From Acidaminococcus sp. (GTDB lineage Bacteria > Bacillota > Negativicutes > Acidaminococcales > Acidaminococcaceae): a DNA stretch of 33,369 nucleotides. The position numbers and the translations under genes were made by a program. The number at the start of each line of letters is the position of its first letter. Position 1 is the first letter of the stretch. The stretch is from NCBI GenBank assembly GCA_019416065.1, contig DXYB01000022.1, positions 1-33,369 of the forward strand, written 5' to 3'. The notes under the pieces are model-generated. The model searched no databases and was not told the DNA's origin. It worked only from the letters and a program-made list of their open reading frames with translations. This document shows positions 7,999 to 15,858 of the stretch, in pieces.

Positions 7999-8961
7999 TT
8001 ACTTGTCCTCCTTAGTCATGTCGATATGATAGCCCAAGCCAGGAACCACTTTCAAATTGATCAAGCGGGTAGCCCCCAGTTTGTTCAGATATTCGTCATG
8101 ATCTTTCAGATCAAAGACCCATTCTTTGCAGAACGCATCAAAATCTTCCTGTGTCTTGGATACTTTGTCATAGACTTTCAGGAACGGATTATCGTAATCA
8201 TACAGGCCGAAGCATTGGGAAGGATGAGCGCCATAAGGAGCTAGAACGACGGCATCCACGCACATGCCAGGGATATCATTCTTGGTGTTGTCTCTTCTAA
8301 TTTCTTCGTTGCTGATAATTTCTTCGGTTGTTACAATGGTGTGCTTAGCCGCCATAGCAATATCCACATCCTGGAACTTGCCGCCCCAAATCCGTACGGT
8401 GCCATCCGGAGAGGCTTGCTGCACATGGATAATGGCCACATCAATTTCCGGAACAGGAACAGCTACAACTTTTTGTCCCGGTTTAAAGGGGTTGTCAATG
8501 TATTTGAACTTATCATCGGGCACTTTGTCCAAAGTCTTACGCACTTCTTTGCTGATACCCCATTCATCCGTTAGGCCGGACCCCTGCATCAACGTAACAG
8601 GCAGGAAAGGCAGTCCCAAGGCAGCCGCATGCCACATCATGTAAATAACATCCTGGGAGTAGTCTTCCATGGTCAGTTTGCCGGCTTCAAACCATTTTCT
8701 AAACCGTCTGGAAACATTGGTTACACCGGAATTAGCGGTGTAGCAGTTAATATAGGCTTTCACCCGGCCATTGCCGATCAGCATATCCCAATCGCCACCG
8801 GCTGCTCCACCTAATCCGGTCAAATCAGTAATTCCTTGACGCAAAATTTCAGCTACCGCGGCATAGGGTTTGCGGTCCGTGGTAAACCCGCCCAGGGCAA
8901 TATGATCCCCGCTATGCACATACTTGGCAACTGCGTCCTTTAATGTCATTACTTTACCCAA
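7999..8961 (-). CDS. gctA: Glutaconate CoA-transferase, alpha subunit
   Basis: This is the first gene of the hydroxyglutarate operon and the structural partner of GctB. I place the start at the TTG at 8961, giving 320 residues beginning M-G-K-V-M-T-L-K-D. A perfect AAGGAGG lies eight bases upstream, while the first in-frame ATG at 8949 is 20 bases from it. The A. fermentans protein, as I recall, begins in the same place (SKVMTLKDA). An open frame continues up to 9018 but has no ribosome site. The HSGDHIALGGFTTDRKP stretch near residue 20 is typical of CoA-transferase alpha subunits. Transcription probably starts near 9079, giving a leader of about 118 bases. Confidence 0.96.
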   Translation of the reverse strand: MGKVMTLKDAVAKYVHSGDHIALGGFTTDRKPYAAVAEILRQGITDLTGLGGAAGGDWDMLIGNGRVKAYINCYTANSGVTNVSRRFRKWFEAGKLTMEDYSQDVIYMMWHAAALGLPFLPVTLMQGSGLTDEWGISKEVRKTLDKVPDDKFKYIDNPFKPGQKVVAVPVPEIDVAIIHVQQASPDGTVRIWGGKFQDVDIAMAAKHTIVTTEEIISNEEIRRDNTKNDIPGMCVDAVVLAPYGAHPSQCFGLYDYDNPFLKVYDKVSKTQEDFDAFCKEWVFDLKDHDEYLNKLGATRLINLKVVPGLGYHIDMTKEDK

Positions 8962-9002
8962 AGCAAAAACCTCCTTAAGCTCCTTACTAGATTGTGAACC
9001 CC

Positions 9003-9099
9003 CCGGAATCCGCCTCAAAGAAACAATCCATCCCCCTTTATATGAGTGTTTTTAATTTGCATTCCGGTATTCATTGTACAATTTGATTATAACACAAAT
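9003..9099 (-). promoter_or_regulatory. gctA: Promoter and leader of the hydroxyglutarate operon
   Basis: On the minus strand a perfect TATAAT lies at 9086-9091, with only a weak TTTTAA at -35. The box is covered by the imperfect palindrome ATTTG-N9-CAAAT (9081-9099). The perfect palindrome ATTGTACAAT (9073-9082) covers the predicted start point, so either could be an operator. In the leader, ATTCCGG (9061-9067) can pair with CCGGAAT (9003-9009). The surrounding gene-free stretch 8962-9238 is very A/T-rich and I see no gene in it. Confidence 0.5.
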
Positions 9100-9238
9100 A
9101 ATTTTTTTTTAAAATCTCTCTGAACGGTATTGTCAGTTCTTTTTCAAATAATTAAAAATTCAAATAGTTTATTTTAATTTACCACTTTTTCCGCTATTTT
9201 GCTCGATATTTTTCCTGAAATTATAGTGTGTTTTTAAA

Positions 9239-10717
9239 CTATTTCCTTTTTCTTCTGTAATTTACGTTGTCATTATGCTCTTTTTGCCGTTTTATCCAAC
9301 GAGTAGCAGCACGCTTTAGCACTTCTTCTGTATTTTTTAGTTCTCCACTTTGGACACGTAGGAGTAAAACGGAAAGTAGCTGCCCTAATTGCTGCTTTTC
9401 TGCCCCCAGCTGCAAAGCATCCTGCCCTGCAATTTGTAAGTCCGATGTATGAACGGGCATGAGACAGGCCATCTTAATCAGGCGTTTGCCATACATCTGG
9501 GCATGCAGGATATCATTGGGAGTAGCGTTGGTAGCCGCTGTATCAGCGATACATACCGTCGTCAATTGCGTAAACGCTTCCGTCATTTCCCGGTTGCTGC
9601 GAAAGTGCCCACTACGCGCTTCTTTCCGCAGCCAATGCCATGTTTTCCCATCATCCTGTCCACTAATAAAACCAAAATGCATATGATTTTTAACCAGCCA
9701 GGCTACCCTCTTCACCAGGGCTTCCGGCAGCTGCAGCCGGTGCAAAATTTTTTTTGCCAACTCTGCTCCTACGGTTTCATGTCCGTAATCGCAAACTTGC
9801 CCCTCTTTGTTGATGCCCCGCACACCAGGACGTCCTTTGGCAATATCATGCAGCAAAATCGCCCAGCCAGTGGTGAGACAACGGTCTCCTTTGTCTAAAG
9901 CCGTCATGGTATGCCGCCATACATCGTAGCAATGAAAGGCGGGGTTTTGGGGCACATTCACCAAATCTAGGACCTCGGGCAAAATGGGTACAGGAAAAAC
10001 TTTTCCTGCCTGCCGCACCCGGCAGGTTTCTCCGGCTAAGCCACTTTCTACCATCAAATCCATGCCTTCTCCTGCATAGGGGGCCGCTAACAATTTATTG
10101 AGTTCCGTCCGCACCCGTTCCAGAGAAAGGCCCCTCACCCGTTGTAAATTCTGTATCATGGCAGGCAAAAGTTTAGGATCCGGTGTAAATCCCAGTTGAG
10201 CAATAAAGCGACAGGCCCGGAACATCCGCAACGCATCCTCTTCAAACCGTTTATTCGCATTTCCTACCGTGCGCAGCACCTTGCCGCGAAGATCCTCCAA
10301 GCCATTATAGTAGTCCGTAAAATGCCCCTCCAAATCCACCGCCATGGCATTAATGGTAAAATCTCTTCGGCCCAGGTCTTCTTCCAAGGTTTCACAGTAC
10401 CAGACTTCTGCAGGTCGATGGGAATCTTCCTGTCCATATGCCTCATTGCGATAAGAGGCTACCTCTACCCCATGGTTTCCTATCCGAAGTATGACAACGC
10501 CAAAATTTTGTCCCAGTTCACTCACTACGGGGATCTTGTTGTTTTCCGCTACCAGTTTAATTTCGTCAGGGCGGGCATTGGTCACTACATCATAATCATC
10601 GGGGACTTTCCCTAATAACAGATCACGCACAGCCCCCCCTACAACATGGGCCTGGAATCCGCTGTTTTGCAGTGCCTTCATGACCGTTTTGACATAACCA
10701 GGCAAAACAAACTCCAT
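9239..10717 (-). CDS. cca: tRNA nucleotidyltransferase (CCA-adding or A-adding), HD domain
   Basis: This class II nucleotidyltransferase adds or repairs the 3' CCA end of tRNA. The head domain has GGAVRDLLLG and the metal-binding DYDVVT, followed by the RRDFTINAM and GNANKRFEEDALRMFRACRF motifs. An HD domain (HDIAKG) lies in the C-terminal half. The protein is 492 residues from the ATG at 10717, chosen because GGAGAGG sits eight bases upstream; a GTG three codons earlier is too close to that site. Some bacteria split CC- and A-addition between two such proteins, so the exact specificity is open. It is the last gene of the long housekeeping run. Confidence 0.93.
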   Translation of the reverse strand: MEFVLPGYVKTVMKALQNSGFQAHVVGGAVRDLLLGKVPDDYDVVTNARPDEIKLVAENNKIPVVSELGQNFGVVILRIGNHGVEVASYRNEAYGQEDSHRPAEVWYCETLEEDLGRRDFTINAMAVDLEGHFTDYYNGLEDLRGKVLRTVGNANKRFEEDALRMFRACRFIAQLGFTPDPKLLPAMIQNLQRVRGLSLERVRTELNKLLAAPYAGEGMDLMVESGLAGETCRVRQAGKVFPVPILPEVLDLVNVPQNPAFHCYDVWRHTMTALDKGDRCLTTGWAILLHDIAKGRPGVRGINKEGQVCDYGHETVGAELAKKILHRLQLPEALVKRVAWLVKNHMHFGFISGQDDGKTWHWLRKEARSGHFRSNREMTEAFTQLTTVCIADTAATNATPNDILHAQMYGKRLIKMACLMPVHTSDLQIAGQDALQLGAEKQQLGQLLSVLLLRVQSGELKNTEEVLKRAATRWIKRQKEHNDNVNYRRKRK

Positions 10718-10733
10718 GCAGCTCACCTCTCCA

Positions 10734-12143
10734 TCAACGTTCCAGCGACGTCAGGGTAAAGACCCCCATATCCATTCCCGGATCGCTCTTCATTTGCAGC
10801 GTGCAGGAAAATTCCTGCTCCATCCCTTTCACACCGTGTTCCACCAAATAACTATACACCAAAGGATGCACCGTAAGCAGCAGGGTATGGCTCATGGAGC
10901 CAGCCATAAAACTGGAGCGCAGTCTCCTGCGAATTTCCACATAGACTGTTTCCGGCGCATCTACCCGACCCGTTCCTTCGCACATGGGGCAGGTGGTATA
11001 GAGCACACTGGATAAATTGCGCCGCGCCTTCATCCGTGTCATTTCCACCAGATTCAGGGGGGTAATATCCATCACCTTGGGTTTCATCTTATCCGCAGCA
11101 AATTCTTTTTTCAGGATCTGCAGGATTTCCTCCTGTTCCTCCCGGGTGTCCATATCAATAAAGTCCGTCACAATGATTCCGCCAATATCCCGCAACCGTA
11201 ATTGCTGTGGAATTTCTTCTGCCGCTTCCCGGTTGGTACGAAAACTGGTTTCTTCCCGGCTCTCGCCATGCGCATCCTTGCCGCTATTGACATCAATTAC
11301 GGTCATCGCTTCTGTGTAATCAAAGACCAGATACCCACCGCCCGGAAGCCATACAACCCGATCGGAAATCCCAGCGATGGTTTCTTCCAGATGATAATGG
11401 CTGAAGATATCCTCCTCCCCCGTATACAATTCTACAGGCACTTGTTTCAGACCCATTTCGTCCAAAAGTTTTTCTACGGTTTGCAGGGTTTCTGGCTCAT
11501 CCACGACAATTTTTTCTACGCTCGTGGTAGCGTAATCCCTTAGCATGCGGATGGATACATCCAACTCCCGGTATAAAAGCTGCGGTCCCCGGCCTACTTT
11601 GCTGCGGCGCAATAACACATCCCAATTGCGAAGCAATTGGGATAGATCCGCTTCAATTTCTTTTTCTTCAGCCCGCAGTGCCGCTGTCCGAATCACAAGA
11701 CCCATATGGGGAGGCAGGAGACTTTCTGCAAACGCATGGAGGGCATTGCGCTTTGTTTTACAGGCGATTTTCCGGGACAGGGAAATCCTTTTTCCATTGG
11801 GTTCCAGCACTACATACCGCCCTGGCAGCGTAATATGCCGGGTAATCGCTGGCCCTTTGTTGCTCCTGGCGTCTTTAGTAACCTGCACCAGAAGCATCTG
11901 CCCTTCCGTAACCCGTTCTTCTTTTTTTAGCGTCAAAAATCCGTTTTTACCAATACCCAGGTCTACAAAGGCAGCTTGAATTCCGGGAACCACATTGCAG
12001 ACGCGTCCCCGGTATACATTGCCTACCAGATTTTCTCCGTTGTGGCGTTCCACAGCATATTCCCGCAATCTTCCTTCCTCGCAAAGTCCCATGCGGGTTT
12101 CTTCTGGCCGGACACTGATAAAAACACTTTGTTTTGGTTCCAT
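10734..12143 (-). CDS. rng: Ribonuclease G/E family endoribonuclease
   Basis: This is a 469-residue RNase E/G catalytic-domain protein. It has an N-terminal S1-like RNA-binding region (NVYRGRVCNVVPGIQAAFVDLG), the metal-binding motif MTVIDVNSGKD, a second aspartate motif, GGIIVTDFIDM, and the zinc-link cysteines CPMCEGTGRV. There is no long C-terminal degradosome scaffold, so it resembles RNase G. It would process 16S rRNA 5' ends and mRNA. Its ATG lies one base after the stop of the upstream gene. In many Firmicutes this gene follows the same radical SAM pair, but is then followed by rplU-rpmA; here cca follows instead. Confidence 0.94.
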   Translation of the reverse strand: MEPKQSVFISVRPEETRMGLCEEGRLREYAVERHNGENLVGNVYRGRVCNVVPGIQAAFVDLGIGKNGFLTLKKEERVTEGQMLLVQVTKDARSNKGPAITRHITLPGRYVVLEPNGKRISLSRKIACKTKRNALHAFAESLLPPHMGLVIRTAALRAEEKEIEADLSQLLRNWDVLLRRSKVGRGPQLLYRELDVSIRMLRDYATTSVEKIVVDEPETLQTVEKLLDEMGLKQVPVELYTGEEDIFSHYHLEETIAGISDRVVWLPGGGYLVFDYTEAMTVIDVNSGKDAHGESREETSFRTNREAAEEIPQQLRLRDIGGIIVTDFIDMDTREEQEEILQILKKEFAADKMKPKVMDITPLNLVEMTRMKARRNLSSVLYTTCPMCEGTGRVDAPETVYVEIRRRLRSSFMAGSMSHTLLLTVHPLVYSYLVEHGVKGMEQEFSCTLQMKSDPGMDMGVFTLTSLER

Positions 12144-12144
12144 A

Positions 12145-12849
12145 CTATGCTCCTATCAGGTCAGTTTTTTGTCCCTGGGCATCCCTTCCGTATAATTCTT
12201 TCTGCCGGATATCTGCCTGTTCTACGACAAGGGGTACAGCAAATTGATCCCGCAAGACCTGCAGCAGTTCCATTGCTTTCATGCTTCCCGTCGGCGTTAT
12301 GGCAATATCGAAAAACAGTGTCAAAAGGCCGTGGCTCCAACTTCCTGCTACCTTAGAAATATACGCTTTTACATTAATACATTTAGGGGCCCCTTTTCCT
12401 TTTTTATGGGGTTTGGTAAAAGGGACTTCCTCTGTTGTATTAAATTGTGCTAAGCCATTTTCCGGATTTACCGCACAAGGAACCATAACTTCATAAGCAG
12501 CTCCCTTGGCTGCCGCCATGAGTTTGGGCGCATGGTCATCGGCTAGATCTCCTTTTAGGATATGGATTCCCATAGGGAGTGCTTGTTGCAGCGCCTGTAG
12601 CAACGTCTCTAAAGACCAGCCGTCCTCATGCCAAGTAGCTGCTAGTTTAATTTCTGCAAACTGACAGAGCGAAACAATGCCTACACCAAGCGCTGTAGCC
12701 AAAGAAAAACGCATGTGAGGGTTAAATCCCTGGGAATACTCTACAGGAATCCCTGCGCGACGGATCGCCTTTTCAATGGTTCTCTGGTATTCCAAATGAG
12801 AGATAAACCGAATCCCCGCTTCCTTAGTAATCTGCATCCGCAGTTTCAT
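12145..12849 (-). CDS. TIGR03936-type radical SAM-linked protein (DUF2344)
   Basis: This 234-residue protein is of unknown biochemical role and always travels next to, or fused to, the TIGR03960-type radical SAM protein. Recognisable motifs are ISHLEYQRTIEKAIRRAGIPV and SQGFNPHMRFSLATALGVG. The ATG at 12849 overlaps the stop of the upstream gene (ATGA), the ATG being four codons from a good GGGAAG site. The longer open frame up to 12936 lies inside the neighbouring gene and is not a credible start. The tight coupling supports joint action on one substrate, possibly RNA or a ribosomal protein given the rng neighbour, but that is inference. Confidence 0.88.
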   Translation of the reverse strand: MKLRMQITKEAGIRFISHLEYQRTIEKAIRRAGIPVEYSQGFNPHMRFSLATALGVGIVSLCQFAEIKLAATWHEDGWSLETLLQALQQALPMGIHILKGDLADDHAPKLMAAAKGAAYEVMVPCAVNPENGLAQFNTTEEVPFTKPHKKGKGAPKCINVKAYISKVAGSWSHGLLTLFFDIAITPTGSMKAMELLQVLRDQFAVPLVVEQADIRQKELYGRDAQGQKTDLIGA

Positions 12850-14714
12850 GGCATATCTTCCCTCGCTTTCCAATCCACGATATGTACACCAAGCTGCTGG
12901 CAGACGCCGCATCCCGTACAAGTGGAGCGTCTGCAATCATGGGTAAAGGCCGCTTGTTTGGCTTTTTCGTACTCGTTGCGGAGAAACTGCCGGGATACCC
13001 CACAGCTGGTATGCTCCCATGGAAAGAGCTCTTCTATGCCACGAGGTCTTGTATTATAAAACTCCATCGTCAGCCCAGAATCCTCAATAGCCTTCTGCCA
13101 TCGGTCAAAAGCAAAGAATTCACTCCAGCTGTCAAATTTAGCGCCTCGCTGCCAGGCAAGGTAAATGGCTTTCCCGAGCCTCCGGTCGCCTCTTGCCAGT
13201 ACCCCTTCCATCAGACTGGTGCGGGAATCGTGATACTGGTAATGAATATTTTTCAATCCAGCAAAGGCCTGTTTCAGCAGCATATGTTTCCGATCAAATT
13301 CTGCCTTGGAATTTTGCCCCACCCACTGAAATGGCGTATACGGTTTGGGCACAAAATTAGAAACGCTTACCGTGACCTTGGCACCTCCGCTGCCTGTGAC
13401 GGTTTTATATTTCCACTGCACTTTTTGTGCCAGCTGGGCAATCGCCAATACATCCTCATCCGTCTCAGTAGGAAGCCCGATCATAAAATATAATTTAACC
13501 GCAGACCAACCGTTTTCAAACGCAGCCCCCACGGCGTTCATCAAATCTTCTTCTGTCACGCCTTTATTGATAACATCCCGCATTCGTTGGCTGCCTGCCT
13601 CCGGAGCAAAGGTCAATCCGCTTTTACGCACGGCCTGCACCTCCTGGGCAAGTCTGACAGAAAAGCTGTCAATCCGCAAAGAGGGAAGGGAAACACTAAC
13701 CCGTTCTTTTTGGAAGGTTGCCAATAATTTCCGAGTTAAGGGTTCCAAATAGGAATAATCCGCCGTGCTGAGAGAGAATAGGGAAATTTCATTATATCCC
13801 GTAGCAGGAACCAATTCCTGGGCCAGTTTCATAAGCGTCTCCGGGCGGCGTTCCCGTACGGGACGATAAATCATACCGGCGTTGCAAAAGCGGCAGCCCC
13901 GGCTGCATCCCCGAAATAATTCCAACATAATCCGGTCGTGAACCGTATCACTATAAGGCACAATGGGATGCGTAGGAAATTCCAACGTATCCAGATCTTG
14001 TTCTATGCGTTTATACACTACTGGCGGAGCTGTAGGTTCCAGCGGGATCGTACTGGCAAGGGTCCCATCCTCATGATAGGTTACCTTGTAAAAAGAGGGC
14101 ACATAAATACCCTGAATTTGAGAAACCCGGCGAAGAAATTCTATTCTTCCTCCTGGTTTTCCTTCTTTTTTCCAATTTTGATACAGTACGGTGACTTCCT
14201 GGATGATCTTTTCCCCATCCCCCAGCATGCAAAAATCCAAAAAATCAGCCAGCGGTTCACAATTAAACACGCAGCAGCCGCCGGCACATACAAAAGGATC
14301 TTCCAGTGTCCGGTCTTTGGACCAAAGAGGAACGCCGCCTAGATCCATCATATTCAAGATATTGGAGTAGGACATTTCATATAAAAGGGTAAACCCTAAA
14401 AGATCAAAATCCTTTAGGGGCCGGGTATTTTCCAGGGAGGAAAGAGGCAGCTGCCGCTGCCGCATTTTTTCTTCCATATCCACCCAGGGAGCAAAGGCCC
14501 GCTCTGCTTGAACACCGGGCAGAACATTAAGGCAGTCATATAAAATTTTAAATCCCAAATAGCTCATGCCAATTTCATAGGCATCCGGAAAAGCCAGGCA
14601 AAAGGTGGTATCTACTTCTTGTTCTGGCTTTACAATACTGCCAAATTCCATGCCCGTATATCGGGCCGGCTTTTCCACGCTATTTAAAATATCTATTGGC
14701 AATTCTTTTCTCAT
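12846..14714 (-). CDS. TIGR03960-family radical SAM protein
   Basis: This 622-residue protein has an N-terminal cobalamin-binding-like region (PDAYEIGMSYLGFKILYDCLN), then a radical SAM core whose CSRGCRFCNAG motif holds the [4Fe-4S] cluster, and a C-terminal cysteine-rich tail (CRRSTCTGCGVC). It is a conserved family in anaerobic bacteria with no settled function. The ATG at 14714 follows AGGGGAG. It overlaps the DUF2344 gene by four bases and lies 17 bases after rodA, so it is part of the same transcript. Conservation next to rng hints at RNA or ribosome modification. Confidence 0.9.
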   Translation of the reverse strand: MRKELPIDILNSVEKPARYTGMEFGSIVKPEQEVDTTFCLAFPDAYEIGMSYLGFKILYDCLNVLPGVQAERAFAPWVDMEEKMRQRQLPLSSLENTRPLKDFDLLGFTLLYEMSYSNILNMMDLGGVPLWSKDRTLEDPFVCAGGCCVFNCEPLADFLDFCMLGDGEKIIQEVTVLYQNWKKEGKPGGRIEFLRRVSQIQGIYVPSFYKVTYHEDGTLASTIPLEPTAPPVVYKRIEQDLDTLEFPTHPIVPYSDTVHDRIMLELFRGCSRGCRFCNAGMIYRPVRERRPETLMKLAQELVPATGYNEISLFSLSTADYSYLEPLTRKLLATFQKERVSVSLPSLRIDSFSVRLAQEVQAVRKSGLTFAPEAGSQRMRDVINKGVTEEDLMNAVGAAFENGWSAVKLYFMIGLPTETDEDVLAIAQLAQKVQWKYKTVTGSGGAKVTVSVSNFVPKPYTPFQWVGQNSKAEFDRKHMLLKQAFAGLKNIHYQYHDSRTSLMEGVLARGDRRLGKAIYLAWQRGAKFDSWSEFFAFDRWQKAIEDSGLTMEFYNTRPRGIEELFPWEHTSCGVSRQFLRNEYEKAKQAAFTHDCRRSTCTGCGVCQQLGVHIVDWKAREDMP

Positions 14715-14731
14715 CCAGCAGAACTCCCCTC

Positions 14732-15847
14732 TTACTGAAACCGCAAGGTCTGACGGTGTGCATTGATATTGAGCAGCAGAAATACCATCAGGATGTTGGT
14801 CGTAAGGCTGCTGACCCCATAACTCATAAAAGGAAGCGGCACCCCTGTGACCGGCATAATTCCGCTGGTCATCCCCACGTTAACCAGAATATGAAATAGG
14901 AACATAGAAACAATCCCCACAGCCAAAAGTGTACCAAAATCGTCAGAGCTGCGCATGGCAATTAAAATTCCCCGGTAAATCAACAGGGCATAGAGTAATA
15001 AAATAAGTGTAACTCCAATAAAACCAAACTCCTCGCCAGCCACCGCAAAGATAAAATCCGTATGGTTCTCCGGCAAAAAATTTAGCTGGCTCTGGGTCCC
15101 GGCAAAAAGACCTTTGCCAAAGAACATGCCAGAACCGATAGCAATCATGGACTGGATCACGTGATACCCGCTGCCATAGGGCTCCAAGCCAGGATTTAAA
15201 AACACTCGAATCCGATTTCTCTGGTACTCATGGAGCATTCTCCACACTAAGGGCGCAGACGCCAGGCCCAATCCACCCATAACCAAAAAGTAGCGAAACC
15301 GGAAGCCACAGACGATGATGGTCCCTAGTAAGATCGCCAAAAAAACCAGGCTCGTTCCCAAATCCGGTTGCCGGATGACCAGAAGAAACGGCAGCAGTAC
15401 GTAGCCAAAGACAGGCAGCCAACTGCGAAAGTCCGTCAAAAGAGGCAGGCGATCATCCACATAGCTGGATAAGCTGACGATCATAATGGCTTTGGCAAAT
15501 TCGCTGGGTTGGATGGTAATCGGCCCTAGTTGCAACCAGCGTTGGGCTCCCAGCGCACTTTTACCTACCAGCATGACCAAAAGCAGCATTGCAAGGTTAA
15601 ACAGGTACAAAGGCCGAGCCATGCTTTTTAAGATACGATAGTCAAACCGCAGTAAAAAAGCGCCTAACAAAAAATTAATGGCCGCAAATACGGTCTGCCG
15701 CAGCACAAAGTTGTAGCGGTGAGGGCCTGGAATATTGGCATGGGTAGCACTTCCGATCAGCACAATCCCAATAATAATGAGCGCGATAACGCTTCCCAGG
15801 AGCAAGAGATCAATATTACGAAACATTTTTTTCAGAGATAGTCGCAT
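14732..15847 (-). CDS. rodA: SEDS peptidoglycan polymerase RodA
   Basis: This integral membrane protein of about 371 residues has some ten hydrophobic helices. It is the glycosyltransferase that polymerises lipid II during cell elongation. SEDS motifs include TIQPSEFAKAIMI, RQPDLGTSLVF, and the C-terminal GMTSGIMPVTGVPLPFMSYGVSS. I prefer the ATG at 15847, six bases after AAGGTGG; the ATG at 15853 touches that site directly. It follows mrdA (PBP2), its partner transpeptidase, by 11 bases. Confidence 0.94.
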   Translation of the reverse strand: MRLSLKKMFRNIDLLLLGSVIALIIIGIVLIGSATHANIPGPHRYNFVLRQTVFAAINFLLGAFLLRFDYRILKSMARPLYLFNLAMLLLVMLVGKSALGAQRWLQLGPITIQPSEFAKAIMIVSLSSYVDDRLPLLTDFRSWLPVFGYVLLPFLLVIRQPDLGTSLVFLAILLGTIIVCGFRFRYFLVMGGLGLASAPLVWRMLHEYQRNRIRVFLNPGLEPYGSGYHVIQSMIAIGSGMFFGKGLFAGTQSQLNFLPENHTDFIFAVAGEEFGFIGVTLILLLYALLIYRGILIAMRSSDDFGTLLAVGIVSMFLFHILVNVGMTSGIMPVTGVPLPFMSYGVSSLTTNILMVFLLLNINAHRQTLRFQ

Positions 15848-15858
15848 CCGCATCCACC

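Noticed and set aside
8962..9018. N-terminal extension of GctA
   Set aside because: It has no ribosome site, the perfect AAGGAGG lies inside it, and the known family N terminus begins at the TTG at 8961.
9060..9110. Rex or FNR-type binding site at the gctA promoter
   Set aside because: Only fragments of TTGTGA...TCACAA or TTGAT...ATCAA are present, so I list the palindromes without naming a regulator.
12850..12936. 29-codon N-terminal extension of the DUF2344 protein
   Set aside because: It lies within the radical SAM gene and is not like the family; the ATGA junction at 12849 explains the start.
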